Assembly (NCBI RefSeq): GCF_900112525.1
Contig: NZ_FOMD01000003.1
Location: forward strand, 705,952 to 769,951
Source: Klenkia taihuensis
Lineage (GTDB): Bacteria; Actinomycetota; Actinomycetes; Mycobacteriales; Geodermatophilaceae
Length of the DNA stretch: 64,000 nt
Reading direction: 5' to 3'
The notes beneath the pieces are model-generated. The model had not been told where the DNA came from. It saw only the letters and a list, made by a program, of their open reading frames with translations, and did not search any database. Position 1 is the stretch's first letter. Every line of letters begins with the position of its first letter. A program made the translations under genes and the position numbers. Shown one piece after another: positions 57,451 to 64,000 of this stretch.

Positions 57451-58614
57451 ATGAGCGTCCCCCTCGCGGCTCCCGCTGCACCCGCCGACGTTGACTGGGC
57501 GGCCGAGCTGGACCGCCTGGTCACCGACCCGGGTGCGCTGCGGCTGGTGTTCCAGCCCATCGTGGACGTCGCCCGCGGCGTCGTCGCCGGCTACGAGACC
57601 CTCGCCCGGTTCACCGCAGCCGACGGCTCACCCAGCCCGGCCACCCCCGACCGCTGGTTCGCCGCCGCCGACGCCGCCGGGATGGGCGCCCGCGTCGAGG
57701 CCATGGTCGTCCGACGGTGCCTGCAGCTGCGCCCCGACCTGCCGCCCAACTGCTTCCTCACCGTCAACGTCAGCCCGCACCTGCTGCCCGAGCCGGAACT
57801 GGCCGACCTGCTGCTGTCCGCCGGGGACCTGGCCCCGCTGGTGCTCGAGCTCACCGAGCACCAGGACGTCGCCGACCTGCGACCGCTGCTGGACGTGCAG
57901 GACCGGCTGCGCGACCGCGGGGCGTTGATGGCCCTGGACGACGCCGGCTCCGGGTACTCCGGGCTGCAGCAGCTGACCGCCGTCCGGCCGCAGCTGATCA
58001 AGCTCGACCGAGCCCTGGTGTCCGACGCCGACCGCGACCCGGTCAAGCTCGCGCTGGCCCAGCTGCTGGGCGAGTTCGGCGCCCGCATCGACGCCTGGCT
58101 GCTGGCCGAGGGCGTGGAGACCTGGGGCGAGATGGAGGCCTTCTCCCGCCTCGGCGTCCCGCTGGCCCAGGGCTTCCTGCTCGGCCGGCCGGCCCCGCCC
58201 TGGACCACCCTGGACCCGTCGGTCGCCGCGCGCCTGCGCCAGGTGCACCTGCGCGGGCAGCTGCACGAGAACGTCGCCGGCCTGCTCGAACGCGTCCCGC
58301 TGGTTCCCGACGGCGCGCCTGCGCCCGGTACCGACGTCGCCGTCCGCGTCGACGCCCACGGCCACCCCGTCCAGCTGCTGCTGCCGTTGCGGCGGGCCCA
58401 CGACGCCGTCGGCCACCGCACCGCACCGGTGTCCCTGCGGGTACCGGCGTCCGCCGGCACCGCCGAACTGGCCCGCCGGGTCGCCACCCGACCGGCGGAC
58501 ACCCGCTTCGACCCCGTCGTGTGCGTCGACGACATCGGTGCCGTCATCGGGATCGTCCGCGTCGAGCACCTGCTGACCCGCCTGGCCGAGCAGCACGACA
58601 GCGCGCAGCGCTGA
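57451..58614 (+). CDS. EAL domain protein with a C-terminal CBS-like part
   Basis: A protein of 387 residues. The EAL domain (about 12-250) keeps the catalytic set: Glu49 in YETLARF (ETL in place of EAL), NVSPHLL, LVLELTEHQD, LMALDDAGSGYSGLQQL, LIKLDRALV, AEGVETWGEMEAF and AQGFLLGRP. It should bind or hydrolyse cyclic di-GMP. The remainder (about 260-385) contains VVCVDDIGAVIGIVRVEHLLTRL, like the second half of a CBS pair. There is no GGDEF domain and no membrane helix. ATG 57451 is chosen for the start; GTG 57403 would add 16 residues. The 228-base gap upstream shows nothing clear. Confidence 0.85.
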   Translation: MSVPLAAPAAPADVDWAAELDRLVTDPGALRLVFQPIVDVARGVVAGYETLARFTAADGSPSPATPDRWFAAADAAGMGARVEAMVVRRCLQLRPDLPPNCFLTVNVSPHLLPEPELADLLLSAGDLAPLVLELTEHQDVADLRPLLDVQDRLRDRGALMALDDAGSGYSGLQQLTAVRPQLIKLDRALVSDADRDPVKLALAQLLGEFGARIDAWLLAEGVETWGEMEAFSRLGVPLAQGFLLGRPAPPWTTLDPSVAARLRQVHLRGQLHENVAGLLERVPLVPDGAPAPGTDVAVRVDAHGHPVQLLLPLRRAHDAVGHRTAPVSLRVPASAGTAELARRVATRPADTRFDPVVCVDDIGAVIGIVRVEHLLTRLAEQHDSAQR

Positions 58615-58678
58615 GCACCCACAGACCCCTCGCGGAGACCCCACGAGGTCCGGCACGACCCAAGAAGGAGCAGTCCCG

Positions 58679-58855
58679 ATGAAGAGCTTCGCCTGCGGGG
58701 ACGTCGTCCCCGGCTGCGGCCGCACGTTCACCGCCACCGACGACGACGCGATCCTCGCCCAGGTCGCCGCCCACGCCGAGCTCGACCACGGCCTCACCGA
58801 GGTCCCTCCGGCCCTCGTCGCGCAGGTCCGTCAGCGCATCACCGCCGCCGCGTGA
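58679..58855 (+). CDS. Small DUF1059 family protein
   Basis: A protein of 58 residues, MKSFACGDVVPGCGRTFTA and on, with two cysteines near the N-terminus (FACGDVVPGCG) and a histidine-containing helix (AQVAAHAELDHGL). Together these fit a possible metal site in the DUF1059 family. AAGAAGGAG lies nine bases before the ATG. It follows the EAL gene after 64 bases on the same strand. Its role is unknown; such small proteins are common in actinobacteria. Confidence 0.82.
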   Translation: MKSFACGDVVPGCGRTFTATDDDAILAQVAAHAELDHGLTEVPPALVAQVRQRITAAA

Positions 58856-59261
58856 GCGCGGCGGCCGGGTCGTCCCCTCGCCGCACCGGCTGGGAGGACG
58901 GCCCGGTTCGGGCGACCCGCCCGTGACCGGGTTCTCACCCGTCGGGTGATCGGGTGTGGACCTGCGACCTGTCGACCCCGATCGTCCGCGTGCGGTGGTC
59001 GTCTGCGGCCCGCGTCGCTCCACCGGTTGCTGCACGGACATCGGGGACCCGAGGACCGCCCGGCTGCACAGCGCCGGGCGGCCCCCTCGGGATGTGGTGC
59101 GGGGCCCGCCACCCCACGTCAGGCCACGGCGTCCGGGGTGGATCGGTGGGTGACCACGGAGCGAACGCAGGTGGACGGACTTCGGCGGTCCGAGGAGTGC
59201 AGGATCTGCAGCCGCACCACCACGACGAGCGGGGTCAGCGAGCCGGGGCGGGCCCGCCCCC
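58856..59261. other. Gene-free gap with two hairpins
   Basis: No credible gene is seen in 406 bases. TCACCCG-T-CGGGTGA (58935-58949) is a small palindrome about 80 bases after the DUF1059 gene. GGGGCGGG/CCCGCCCC (59245-59260) is an 8-bp palindrome directly after the serine hydrolase stop on the minus strand and is a likely terminator for that gene. Confidence 0.5.
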
Positions 59262-60155
59262 TCAGGTGCCGCTGAGCACAGCGGCTGCGGCGGCGTCGAG
59301 CGCGGTGCCCGCCTCGGTCCAGCTGGTCGACTCGGGGAAGGTGCCGAGCAGGACGACCACCGTCCCGTCCGCCATCAGCCCGGCGGAGTGCAGCCACCGC
59401 GTGTCGTCCAGGCAGCACATCCATCCCTGCTTGGCCGCGACCTGGTCGAGGTCCAGGGAGAGCAGCCCGAAGGTCTGGTCGAACCCGTCCGCAGCGGTGG
59501 CGGTGATGGACTGCAGCCAGCCGGTGAGCAGGTCCGCACCGCTGTCGGTGAGGGAGCCGGCGTAGGTGGCCAGGACGGTGGCGTAGTCGGCTGCGGTGGT
59601 GGTGGTCTGCCCCCACTGCCCGGCCTCCGTCGGCGGTGCGGTCCCGGTCAGGTCGAAGGTGTCCACGGCGCTCTTAACCAGTGCGTCGCCGTCGAACCCG
59701 ACCCACAGCTGGTTCATCGCGTCGTCGTCCGAGGCCTCGATCGCGGCCTGCATCAGCTGTAGGTCTCCGGAGGTGAGGACCAGCTCCCCGGCCTCGGCCT
59801 GCACCAGGATCTGGTGCACCACCAGCAGCTTGACGAGGGACGCCGTGTACACCGGCGTCGTCGCGTCGGCGGAGGCCAGCACGGTGCCTCAGTCGTCGTC
59901 GAGCACCGTCACCGCGACGGAGCCGCCCGCGGCGGCGGCGATCTGCTCGGCCTCGGCCAGGACGTCGGTCGAACCGGCACCGGAGGTGTCCGAGGCGGTC
60001 ATCGCCCTGCCGTCGAGCGAGCTGACCGCGGCCACGGTGACCAGGGAGCTCCCCGCGTCGCCGACCGGGACCGTCAGGGCGCCGGCCAGGACGACCAGCG
60101 GGGCGAGGCCCACGAGCAGACGGCGGCGGAGACTGCCGGCCGCGCGGGCCGTCAC
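59262..60155 (-). pseudogene. Secreted serine hydrolase (class A beta-lactamase-like) with an in-frame stop
   Basis: From GTG 60155 (overlapping the regulator stop as GTGA) the frame encodes an Arg-rich start and a hydrophobic signal or anchor (RRRLLVGLAPLVVLAGALTV). A Ser/Thr linker follows, then AVTVLDDD, where TGA occurs (59891-59889). The same frame resumes as GTVLASADATTPVYTASLVKLL, containing the SxxK catalytic serine, and ends at 59262 (TFPESTSWTEAG). Normal members read V-x-V-L-D-x-x-x-G-x-x-L without a stop. A single nonsense change therefore splits a 297-residue protein. A GTG (59882) eight bases after the stop could reinitiate, but the product would be cytoplasmic. Confidence 0.7.
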
Positions 60156-60880
60156 GGCCGCCCGGGCCGCAGCACGTAGCCGGCGCCGCGCAGCGTGTGG
60201 ATCATCGGGGCACGCCCGACGTCGATCTTGCGGCGCAGGCAGGAGATGGAGAGCTCCACCACGTTGCCCTGGCCGCCGACGTCGTAGGACCAGACGCGGT
60301 CCAGGATCAGGACCTTCGACAGCACCCGCCCGGGGTGGCGCATCAGGAACCGCAGCAGCTCGAACTCGGTCGCGGTGAGGACGACGTCGTCCCCGCCGCG
60401 CGTGACCTCGTGCGTCTCCTCGTCCAGGACCAGGTCCCCGACGACCAGCAGCCCGTCCTCGAGCCCCCGGAGAGTGCGTCGTACCAGGCTGCGCAGCCGG
60501 GCGGTCACCTCCTCCAGGACGAAGGGCTTGGTGACGTAGTCGTCGCCGCCGGCGGCCAGCCCGGCGACGCGGTCCTCGACGGCGTCCTTGGCGGTCAGGA
60601 AGATCACCGGGACGTGCGGCAGGTCCGCGCGCAGTCGGGCCAGGACCTGCAGGCCGTCCATGTCGGGCAGCATCACGTCCAGGAGGACCGCGTCCGGCCG
60701 GGTCTCCCGGGCCGCCCGCAGGGCCTCGGCGCCGTCGGCGGCGGTCGTGACGTCCCAGCCCTCGTACCGGAGGGCGAGGTGGAGCAGCTCGACGATGGAG
60801 GGTTCGTCGTCGACGACGAGCACCCGCAACGGACTGCCGTCCGGTCGGGCGAGCTGGTCGGAGGGAGCGGTGGCGTCCAT
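60152..60880 (-). CDS. OmpR family response regulator
   Basis: A protein of 242 residues. The receiver (about 15-130) has VLVVDDEPS, AVLLDVMLPDMDG with the phosphoacceptor Asp, and GDDYVTKPF. The winged-helix output domain (about 145-240) has LTATEFELLRFLMRHPGRVLSK, VWSYDVGGQGNVVELSISCL and IHTLRGAGYVLRP. ATG 60880 is preferred; GTG 60904 would add eight residues. The next gene is the broken serine hydrolase, and no sensor kinase lies beside it. It resembles TcrA/MtrA-like regulators. Its kinase must be elsewhere. Confidence 0.9.
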   Translation of the reverse strand: MDATAPSDQLARPDGSPLRVLVVDDEPSIVELLHLALRYEGWDVTTAADGAEALRAARETRPDAVLLDVMLPDMDGLQVLARLRADLPHVPVIFLTAKDAVEDRVAGLAAGGDDYVTKPFVLEEVTARLRSLVRRTLRGLEDGLLVVGDLVLDEETHEVTRGGDDVVLTATEFELLRFLMRHPGRVLSKVLILDRVWSYDVGGQGNVVELSISCLRRKIDVGRAPMIHTLRGAGYVLRPGRP

Positions 60881-60977
60881 GGTGGCCAACCTGCCCGCGC
60901 TCACTGCGCGCCCGCCGTGGACGGCCCAGGGGCTGGTTGTGCCTCTCGGTGAACCCCCGGTCCCGAGCCGCGCAGCA

Positions 60978-61013
60978 GGAGACGGGCCGTCCGTCGTGGA
61001 CGGCCCGCCTCCT
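60978..61013 (-). terminator. Hairpin terminating the glycosyltransferase operon
   Basis: GGGCCGTCC (60984-60992), loop GTCGT and GGACGGCCC (60998-61006) form a perfect stem. An outer AGGAG/CTCCT stem (60978-60982, 61009-61013) adds to it. It starts 20 bases after the stop of the GT39 gene on this strand. Confidence 0.65.
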
Positions 61014-61032
61014 GTGCCGGGCCCGGACGGCG

Positions 61033-63120
61033 TCAGGCCTGCGGCGCGGTGAGGTCGTAGAGGGTGACACCGTCGACGGTGGTCGAGGTGAAGGTCTCCT
61101 CGACCCAGGCCGCGATCTCCGACGAGGTGGACGAGCCGCTGCCGCCCGTGCCCCCGGCCCCCCCGCCGGCGATGAACCAGTGGATCTCGCCGTCGGCGAC
61201 GTACTGCTGGAACTCCGCCAGGGTCGGCGAGGGATCAGTCCCGTTGAAGCCCCCGATCGCCATGACGGGTTGCTCCGTGGCCAGCTGGTAGCCGGCCGCG
61301 CTCTGCGACCCGACGGCGGCTGCGACCCAGGTGTAGGACGAAGCGTCCTCCGACAGCGCTGCGACCACCTCGGTGCCGGGGTCGGCAGCGTCGAGCAGGC
61401 CGCTCATCCCGCCACCCGTGCCGTCGGTGCCGCGGCCCGCACCGCCCTGGCCACCGGGTCCCGCACCGGTCGGGGCCTGGCCGCCGGGTCCCGCACCGGT
61501 CGGGGCCTGGCCGCCGGGTCCGGCACCGGCCGGGGCCTGGCCACCGGGTACGCCCTGTCCCCCGCCGGGCGCGCCCTGTCCCCCGGGGAACCCGGCCCCG
61601 CCGCCACCGCCCGGGAACCCGGAGCCGCCGGCCACCGTCGGTCCGGCGGTGACGATCGACCCGGTGTGCGCCGTCCCTGCCGTCTGCGCGGCGTAGGCCG
61701 CCGGACCGGCGAGTGCGGCGACGACGGCCAGGCCCAGCACGCCGCCGACGACGGCCCGCCGCGCCCGGTGCACTACGAGCAGGCCCAGCGCAGCCAGCAG
61801 GGAGGCGCCCAGCACGACCGGCGCCAGCCACGGCAGGAAGTCCGCCGACCGGCCCAGCAGCACCCACGCCCACACCCCGGTGCCGGCCGCGGTGGCCGCG
61901 AGGACGCCCCGGGCCCACCTGGACCCGCGTCGGGACCACACCAGCGACCCCCCGATGCCGACGGTCGCGGCGACCGCCGGGGCGAGGGCGACGGTGTAGT
62001 AGGCGTGGAAGATGCCGGCCATGAAGGAGAAGGTCAGCCCGGTGACCAGCAGCCAGCTGACCCACACCAGCAGCGCCGACCGGCGGGCGTCGGCGCGCGT
62101 TGCCCGTCCGACGACCACCAGCCCGGCGACGGCGAGCACCAGCGCGGCGGGCAGCAGCCAGGCGATCTGACCGCCCTGCTCGGCGTCGAACATCCGGCCC
62201 AGGCCCGTGGCGCCCCACCCGCCGCCTGCCCCGCCGCCGACCGACCCGGTCTCGTCGCCGGTGAGGCGACCCAGGCCGTTGTAGCCCCAGATGAGCTCCC
62301 ACACCGAGTTGGTCTGCGAGCCGCCGATGTAGGGGCGGTACTCCGCGGGCACCAGCTCGACGACGGCGACCCACCAGCCGCCGGCCACGACCATGGCCAG
62401 CCCGGCGAGGAGCAGGTCGACTACCCGCCTGCGGAAGGTCGTGGGAGCACAGGCGAGCCAGACCAGGGCGAAGCCGGGGACGACCAGGAACGCCTGGAGG
62501 GTCTTGGTCAGGAACGCGAAGCCGATCAGGACCCCGACGCCGACCAGCGTGGCCCGCCGCCCGGACTGCAGTGCTCGGGTCAGGAGGTAGGCCGCCAGCG
62601 TGAGCAGCAGGACCAGCAGGGCGTCGGGGTTGTCGAACCGGAACATGAGGACCGCGACCGGGGTCAGCGCCATGGCCGTCCCGGCGAGCAGGCCCGCCCC
62701 GGCCCCGGCGACCCGGCGCACGGCCAGGTACACCACGCCCACGGTGGCCACGCCCATCAGCGCCTGCGGCACCAGCAGCGACCAGGAGCTGAGCCCGAAC
62801 AGCCGCACGGCGATCTCCATGACCCACAGCGATGCCGGCGGCTTGTCCACCGTGATGGAGTTGGCCGCGTCGGAGGAGCCGTAGAAGAACGCCGTCCAGC
62901 TCTCCGAGCCCGCCTGCACCGCGGCGGCGTAGAAGGCGTTGGCCCAGCCGGAGGCCGACAGGTCCCACAGGTACAGCAGACCGGTGGCGGCCAGCAGGGT
63001 CAGCAGCGAGGGCCGCACCCACCGCGGGTCGCCGGCCGGTCCGCGCCGCAGGCGGGTCCACGGGCGGGGCGCGGGGCGCTCGGTGCGCAGAGGGGTCGGG
63101 GCATCCGCGAGGGCGGTCAT
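61033..63120 (-). CDS. GT39-type membrane mannosyl/arabinosyl transferase
   Basis: A protein of 695 residues with a basic start, then about 11-12 membrane helices (45-455). The GT39/ArnT-like core includes YLWDLSASGWANAFYAAA and SITVDKPPASLWVMEIA in the first loop, and FRFDNPDALLVLLLTLAAYL. Such enzymes transfer a sugar from a polyprenyl phosphate donor to protein or cell wall outside the membrane. Residues about 480-555 are a Gly/Pro-rich linker with tandem repeats. The C-terminal soluble domain (about 565-695) contains YQLATEQPVMAIGGFNGTDP and ends AAWVEETF. ATG 63120 overlaps the GT2-GtrA gene stop, so that neighbour probably makes the lipid-linked donor. Confidence 0.85.
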   Translation of the reverse strand: MTALADAPTPLRTERPAPRPWTRLRRGPAGDPRWVRPSLLTLLAATGLLYLWDLSASGWANAFYAAAVQAGSESWTAFFYGSSDAANSITVDKPPASLWVMEIAVRLFGLSSWSLLVPQALMGVATVGVVYLAVRRVAGAGAGLLAGTAMALTPVAVLMFRFDNPDALLVLLLTLAAYLLTRALQSGRRATLVGVGVLIGFAFLTKTLQAFLVVPGFALVWLACAPTTFRRRVVDLLLAGLAMVVAGGWWVAVVELVPAEYRPYIGGSQTNSVWELIWGYNGLGRLTGDETGSVGGGAGGGWGATGLGRMFDAEQGGQIAWLLPAALVLAVAGLVVVGRATRADARRSALLVWVSWLLVTGLTFSFMAGIFHAYYTVALAPAVAATVGIGGSLVWSRRGSRWARGVLAATAAGTGVWAWVLLGRSADFLPWLAPVVLGASLLAALGLLVVHRARRAVVGGVLGLAVVAALAGPAAYAAQTAGTAHTGSIVTAGPTVAGGSGFPGGGGGAGFPGGQGAPGGGQGVPGGQAPAGAGPGGQAPTGAGPGGQAPTGAGPGGQGGAGRGTDGTGGGMSGLLDAADPGTEVVAALSEDASSYTWVAAAVGSQSAAGYQLATEQPVMAIGGFNGTDPSPTLAEFQQYVADGEIHWFIAGGGAGGTGGSGSSTSSEIAAWVEETFTSTTVDGVTLYDLTAPQA
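61456..61545. repeat. Three 30-bp tandem repeats in the glycosyltransferase gene
   Basis: Units of 30 bases (GGGTCCCGCACCGGTCGGGG and ten more bases) occur at 61456, 61486 and, with four changes, 61516. They encode the repeated GPGGQAP(T/A)GA in the linker of the GT39 protein. The repeats could expand or contract by slippage without shifting the frame. Confidence 0.8.
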
Positions 63121-64000
63121 CGAGTGGTCTCCAGATCGAGGTGGGCGGTGAGGACGGGCGTGGTGGTACGGCTGCGGAAGACCCAGTGGCGAAGGAGGAG
63201 GAACCGCAGGACGGTCGCCGCCGCGTTGGCCGCAACCAGGACGGTGAGCTCCACCCCGGTGCCGGGGTCGGAGATGGTGGCGTGCAGCAGGCCGAGGCTG
63301 CCGCTGGTCAGCACCAGGCCGAGGGCGAACACCAGCAGGCCCTGGCCCTGGGCGAGGACGGCGCCGTCCCGCCCGCGCCGGCCGAAGGTGAAGCGCCGGT
63401 TCGCGGCGGTGTTGGCCACCGCCGTGACCAGCAGCGCCACCAGGTTCGCGGCCTGCGCGTCCAGGCCCGCCCGGAGCAGCGCGAAGAGGGCGAGGTAGGC
63501 CAGGGTGGAGACCGCGCCGATGGCGGCGAAGCGGACCAGCTGGCCGACCAGGCCGTGGGGGACGCCGTCGAGGGTGGGTTCGACGAGGGGGCCGCGGCCG
63601 ATCTGGGCGCGCAGGTCGGCCAGGGGCAGCCGGCCGGTGGTGAAGGCCCGCCACATGCGCACGATGCCGGCGAGGTCGGCGCGGGCGGTGGAGACGATGT
63701 GCACCCGGCTGTCGGGGTCGTCGACCCAGTCCACGGGTACCTCGGCGATGCGCAGCCCGGCGCGCTCGGCGAGGACGAGCAGTTCGGTGTCGAAGAACCA
63801 GCCGGTGTCCTCGACCAGGGGGAGCAGGCGGGCGGCGACGTCGGCACTGATGGCCTTGAAGCCGCACTGGGCGTCGGAGACGTGGGTGGCCAGGGTGCCG
63901 CGCAGCAGCAGGTTGTAGCTGCGGGAGATGAACTCGCGCTTGGCCCCGCGCACCACGCGGGAGGAGCCGGCCAGCCGGGTGCCGATGGCCAGGTCGGAGT
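63117..64000 (-). CDS. GT2 polyprenyl-phosphate glycosyltransferase fused to GtrA, N-terminus missing
   Basis: The frame runs off the right edge, so the start is outside the window. The visible part begins with the late GT2 region (SDLAIGTRLAGSS, then SRSYNLLLRGTL, VSDAQCGFKAISADVA and WFFDTELLVLAERAGL) as in DPM1/GtrB enzymes. The last 130 residues form a GtrA-like four-helix membrane domain (LVRFAAIGAVSTLAYLALFA, VTAVANTAANRRFTF, LRFLLLRHWVF). It should make and flip a polyprenyl-phosphate sugar, the donor of the following GT39 enzyme, to which it is coupled by ATGA. A GT2-GtrA fusion is common in actinobacteria. Confidence 0.87.
   Translation of the reverse strand, partial: SDLAIGTRLAGSSRVVRGAKREFISRSYNLLLRGTLATHVSDAQCGFKAISADVAARLLPLVEDTGWFFDTELLVLAERAGLRIAEVPVDWVDDPDSRVHIVSTARADLAGIVRMWRAFTTGRLPLADLRAQIGRGPLVEPTLDGVPHGLVGQLVRFAAIGAVSTLAYLALFALLRAGLDAQAANLVALLVTAVANTAANRRFTFGRRGRDGAVLAQGQGLLVFALGLVLTSGSLGLLHATISDPGTGVELTVLVAANAAATVLRFLLLRHWVFRSRTTTPVLTAHLDLETTR

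Noticed and set aside
59889..59891. Possible selenocysteine codon (TGA) in the serine hydrolase
   Set aside because: No SECIS-like hairpin follows closely and selenocysteine is not expected at this non-catalytic place in the family. A nonsense mutation or error is simpler.
1..64000. CRISPR arrays, tRNA or rRNA genes, insertion sequences, phage genes
   Set aside because: I saw no spaced direct repeats, no cloverleaf-like sequence, no transposase or integrase motif, and no stretch of clearly different base composition.

Overview
The window comes from a very GC-rich actinobacterium. Third positions are almost all G or C, GTG starts are frequent, and stop and start codons overlap as ATGA, GTGA or TGATG. 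The gene set is a NDMA-type methanol dehydrogenase locus, SAM-IV-like riboswitches, RsbW/SpoIIE signalling proteins and a microbial rhodopsin. It suggests Geodermatophilaceae (Blastococcus, Modestobacter or Geodermatophilus), but I cannot fix the genus from sequence reading alone.

Layout. 0-11 kb: an FAD oxidoreductase, an IclR regulator, a five-gene branched-chain-type ABC importer on the minus strand, and a divergent hydroxyquinol operon (flavin monooxygenase, hydroxyquinol 1,2-dioxygenase, maleylacetate reductase). Two near-identical 13-bp palindromes sit in the divergent promoter region. 11-21.7 kb: stress and signalling genes. These are GAF-ANTAR, PRC-barrel/DUF2382, a TM-helix channel-like protein, a frameshifted DUF2382 gene, TetR, a decayed PAS-GAF-SpoIIE phosphatase, AraC, and a histidine kinase-receiver-RsbW fusion. 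21.8-29 kb: an alcohol oxidation locus. It has an iron-type alcohol dehydrogenase, a two-component system, a CoxE-like VWA protein, a MoxR ATPase with a histidine-rich tail, and NDMA-dependent methanol dehydrogenase. 29-37.2 kb: an eight-gene Nit1C-type (nitrilase 1) operon with two nitrilase-fold genes, one of which has lost its catalytic cysteine and glutamate.

37.2-52.6 kb: a sulfur island. Three SAM riboswitches precede (i) two flavin monooxygenases, (ii) a cysteine-desulfurase-like enzyme plus OsmC, and (iii) a polar amino-acid (probably cystine or S-compound) ABC transporter. The third 5' leader also encodes a short peptide ending in SALCR, and a second such peptide precedes an FAD protein on the other strand. 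An EamA exporter/MarR pair with a compact double operator, and a sarcosine/N-methyltryptophan oxidase, lie in the same region. 52.7-64 kb: signalling again (a frameshifted MEDS-RsbW protein and an intact PAS-PAS-GAF-SpoIIE phosphatase), a DTE-type rhodopsin, an EAL-CBS protein, a DUF1059 protein, an OmpR regulator with a serine hydrolase interrupted by one TGA, and a GT39 / GT2-GtrA envelope glycosylation pair cut by the window end.

How the parts fit. The ABC importer and hydroxyquinol genes probably serve uptake and ortho-cleavage of an aromatic compound. The alcohol locus looks like a regulated, chaperone-assisted C1/diol oxidation unit. The Nit1C operon is linked in the literature to nitrogen starvation and cyanide/nitrile nitrogen. 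The sulfur island looks like organosulfur scavenging under SAM and cysteine control. Four genes carry disabling lesions (13.97 kb, 17.03 and 17.41 kb, 53.33 kb, 59.89 kb). Some lie in G/C runs and could be sequence errors. No tRNA, rRNA, CRISPR array or insertion sequence was seen.
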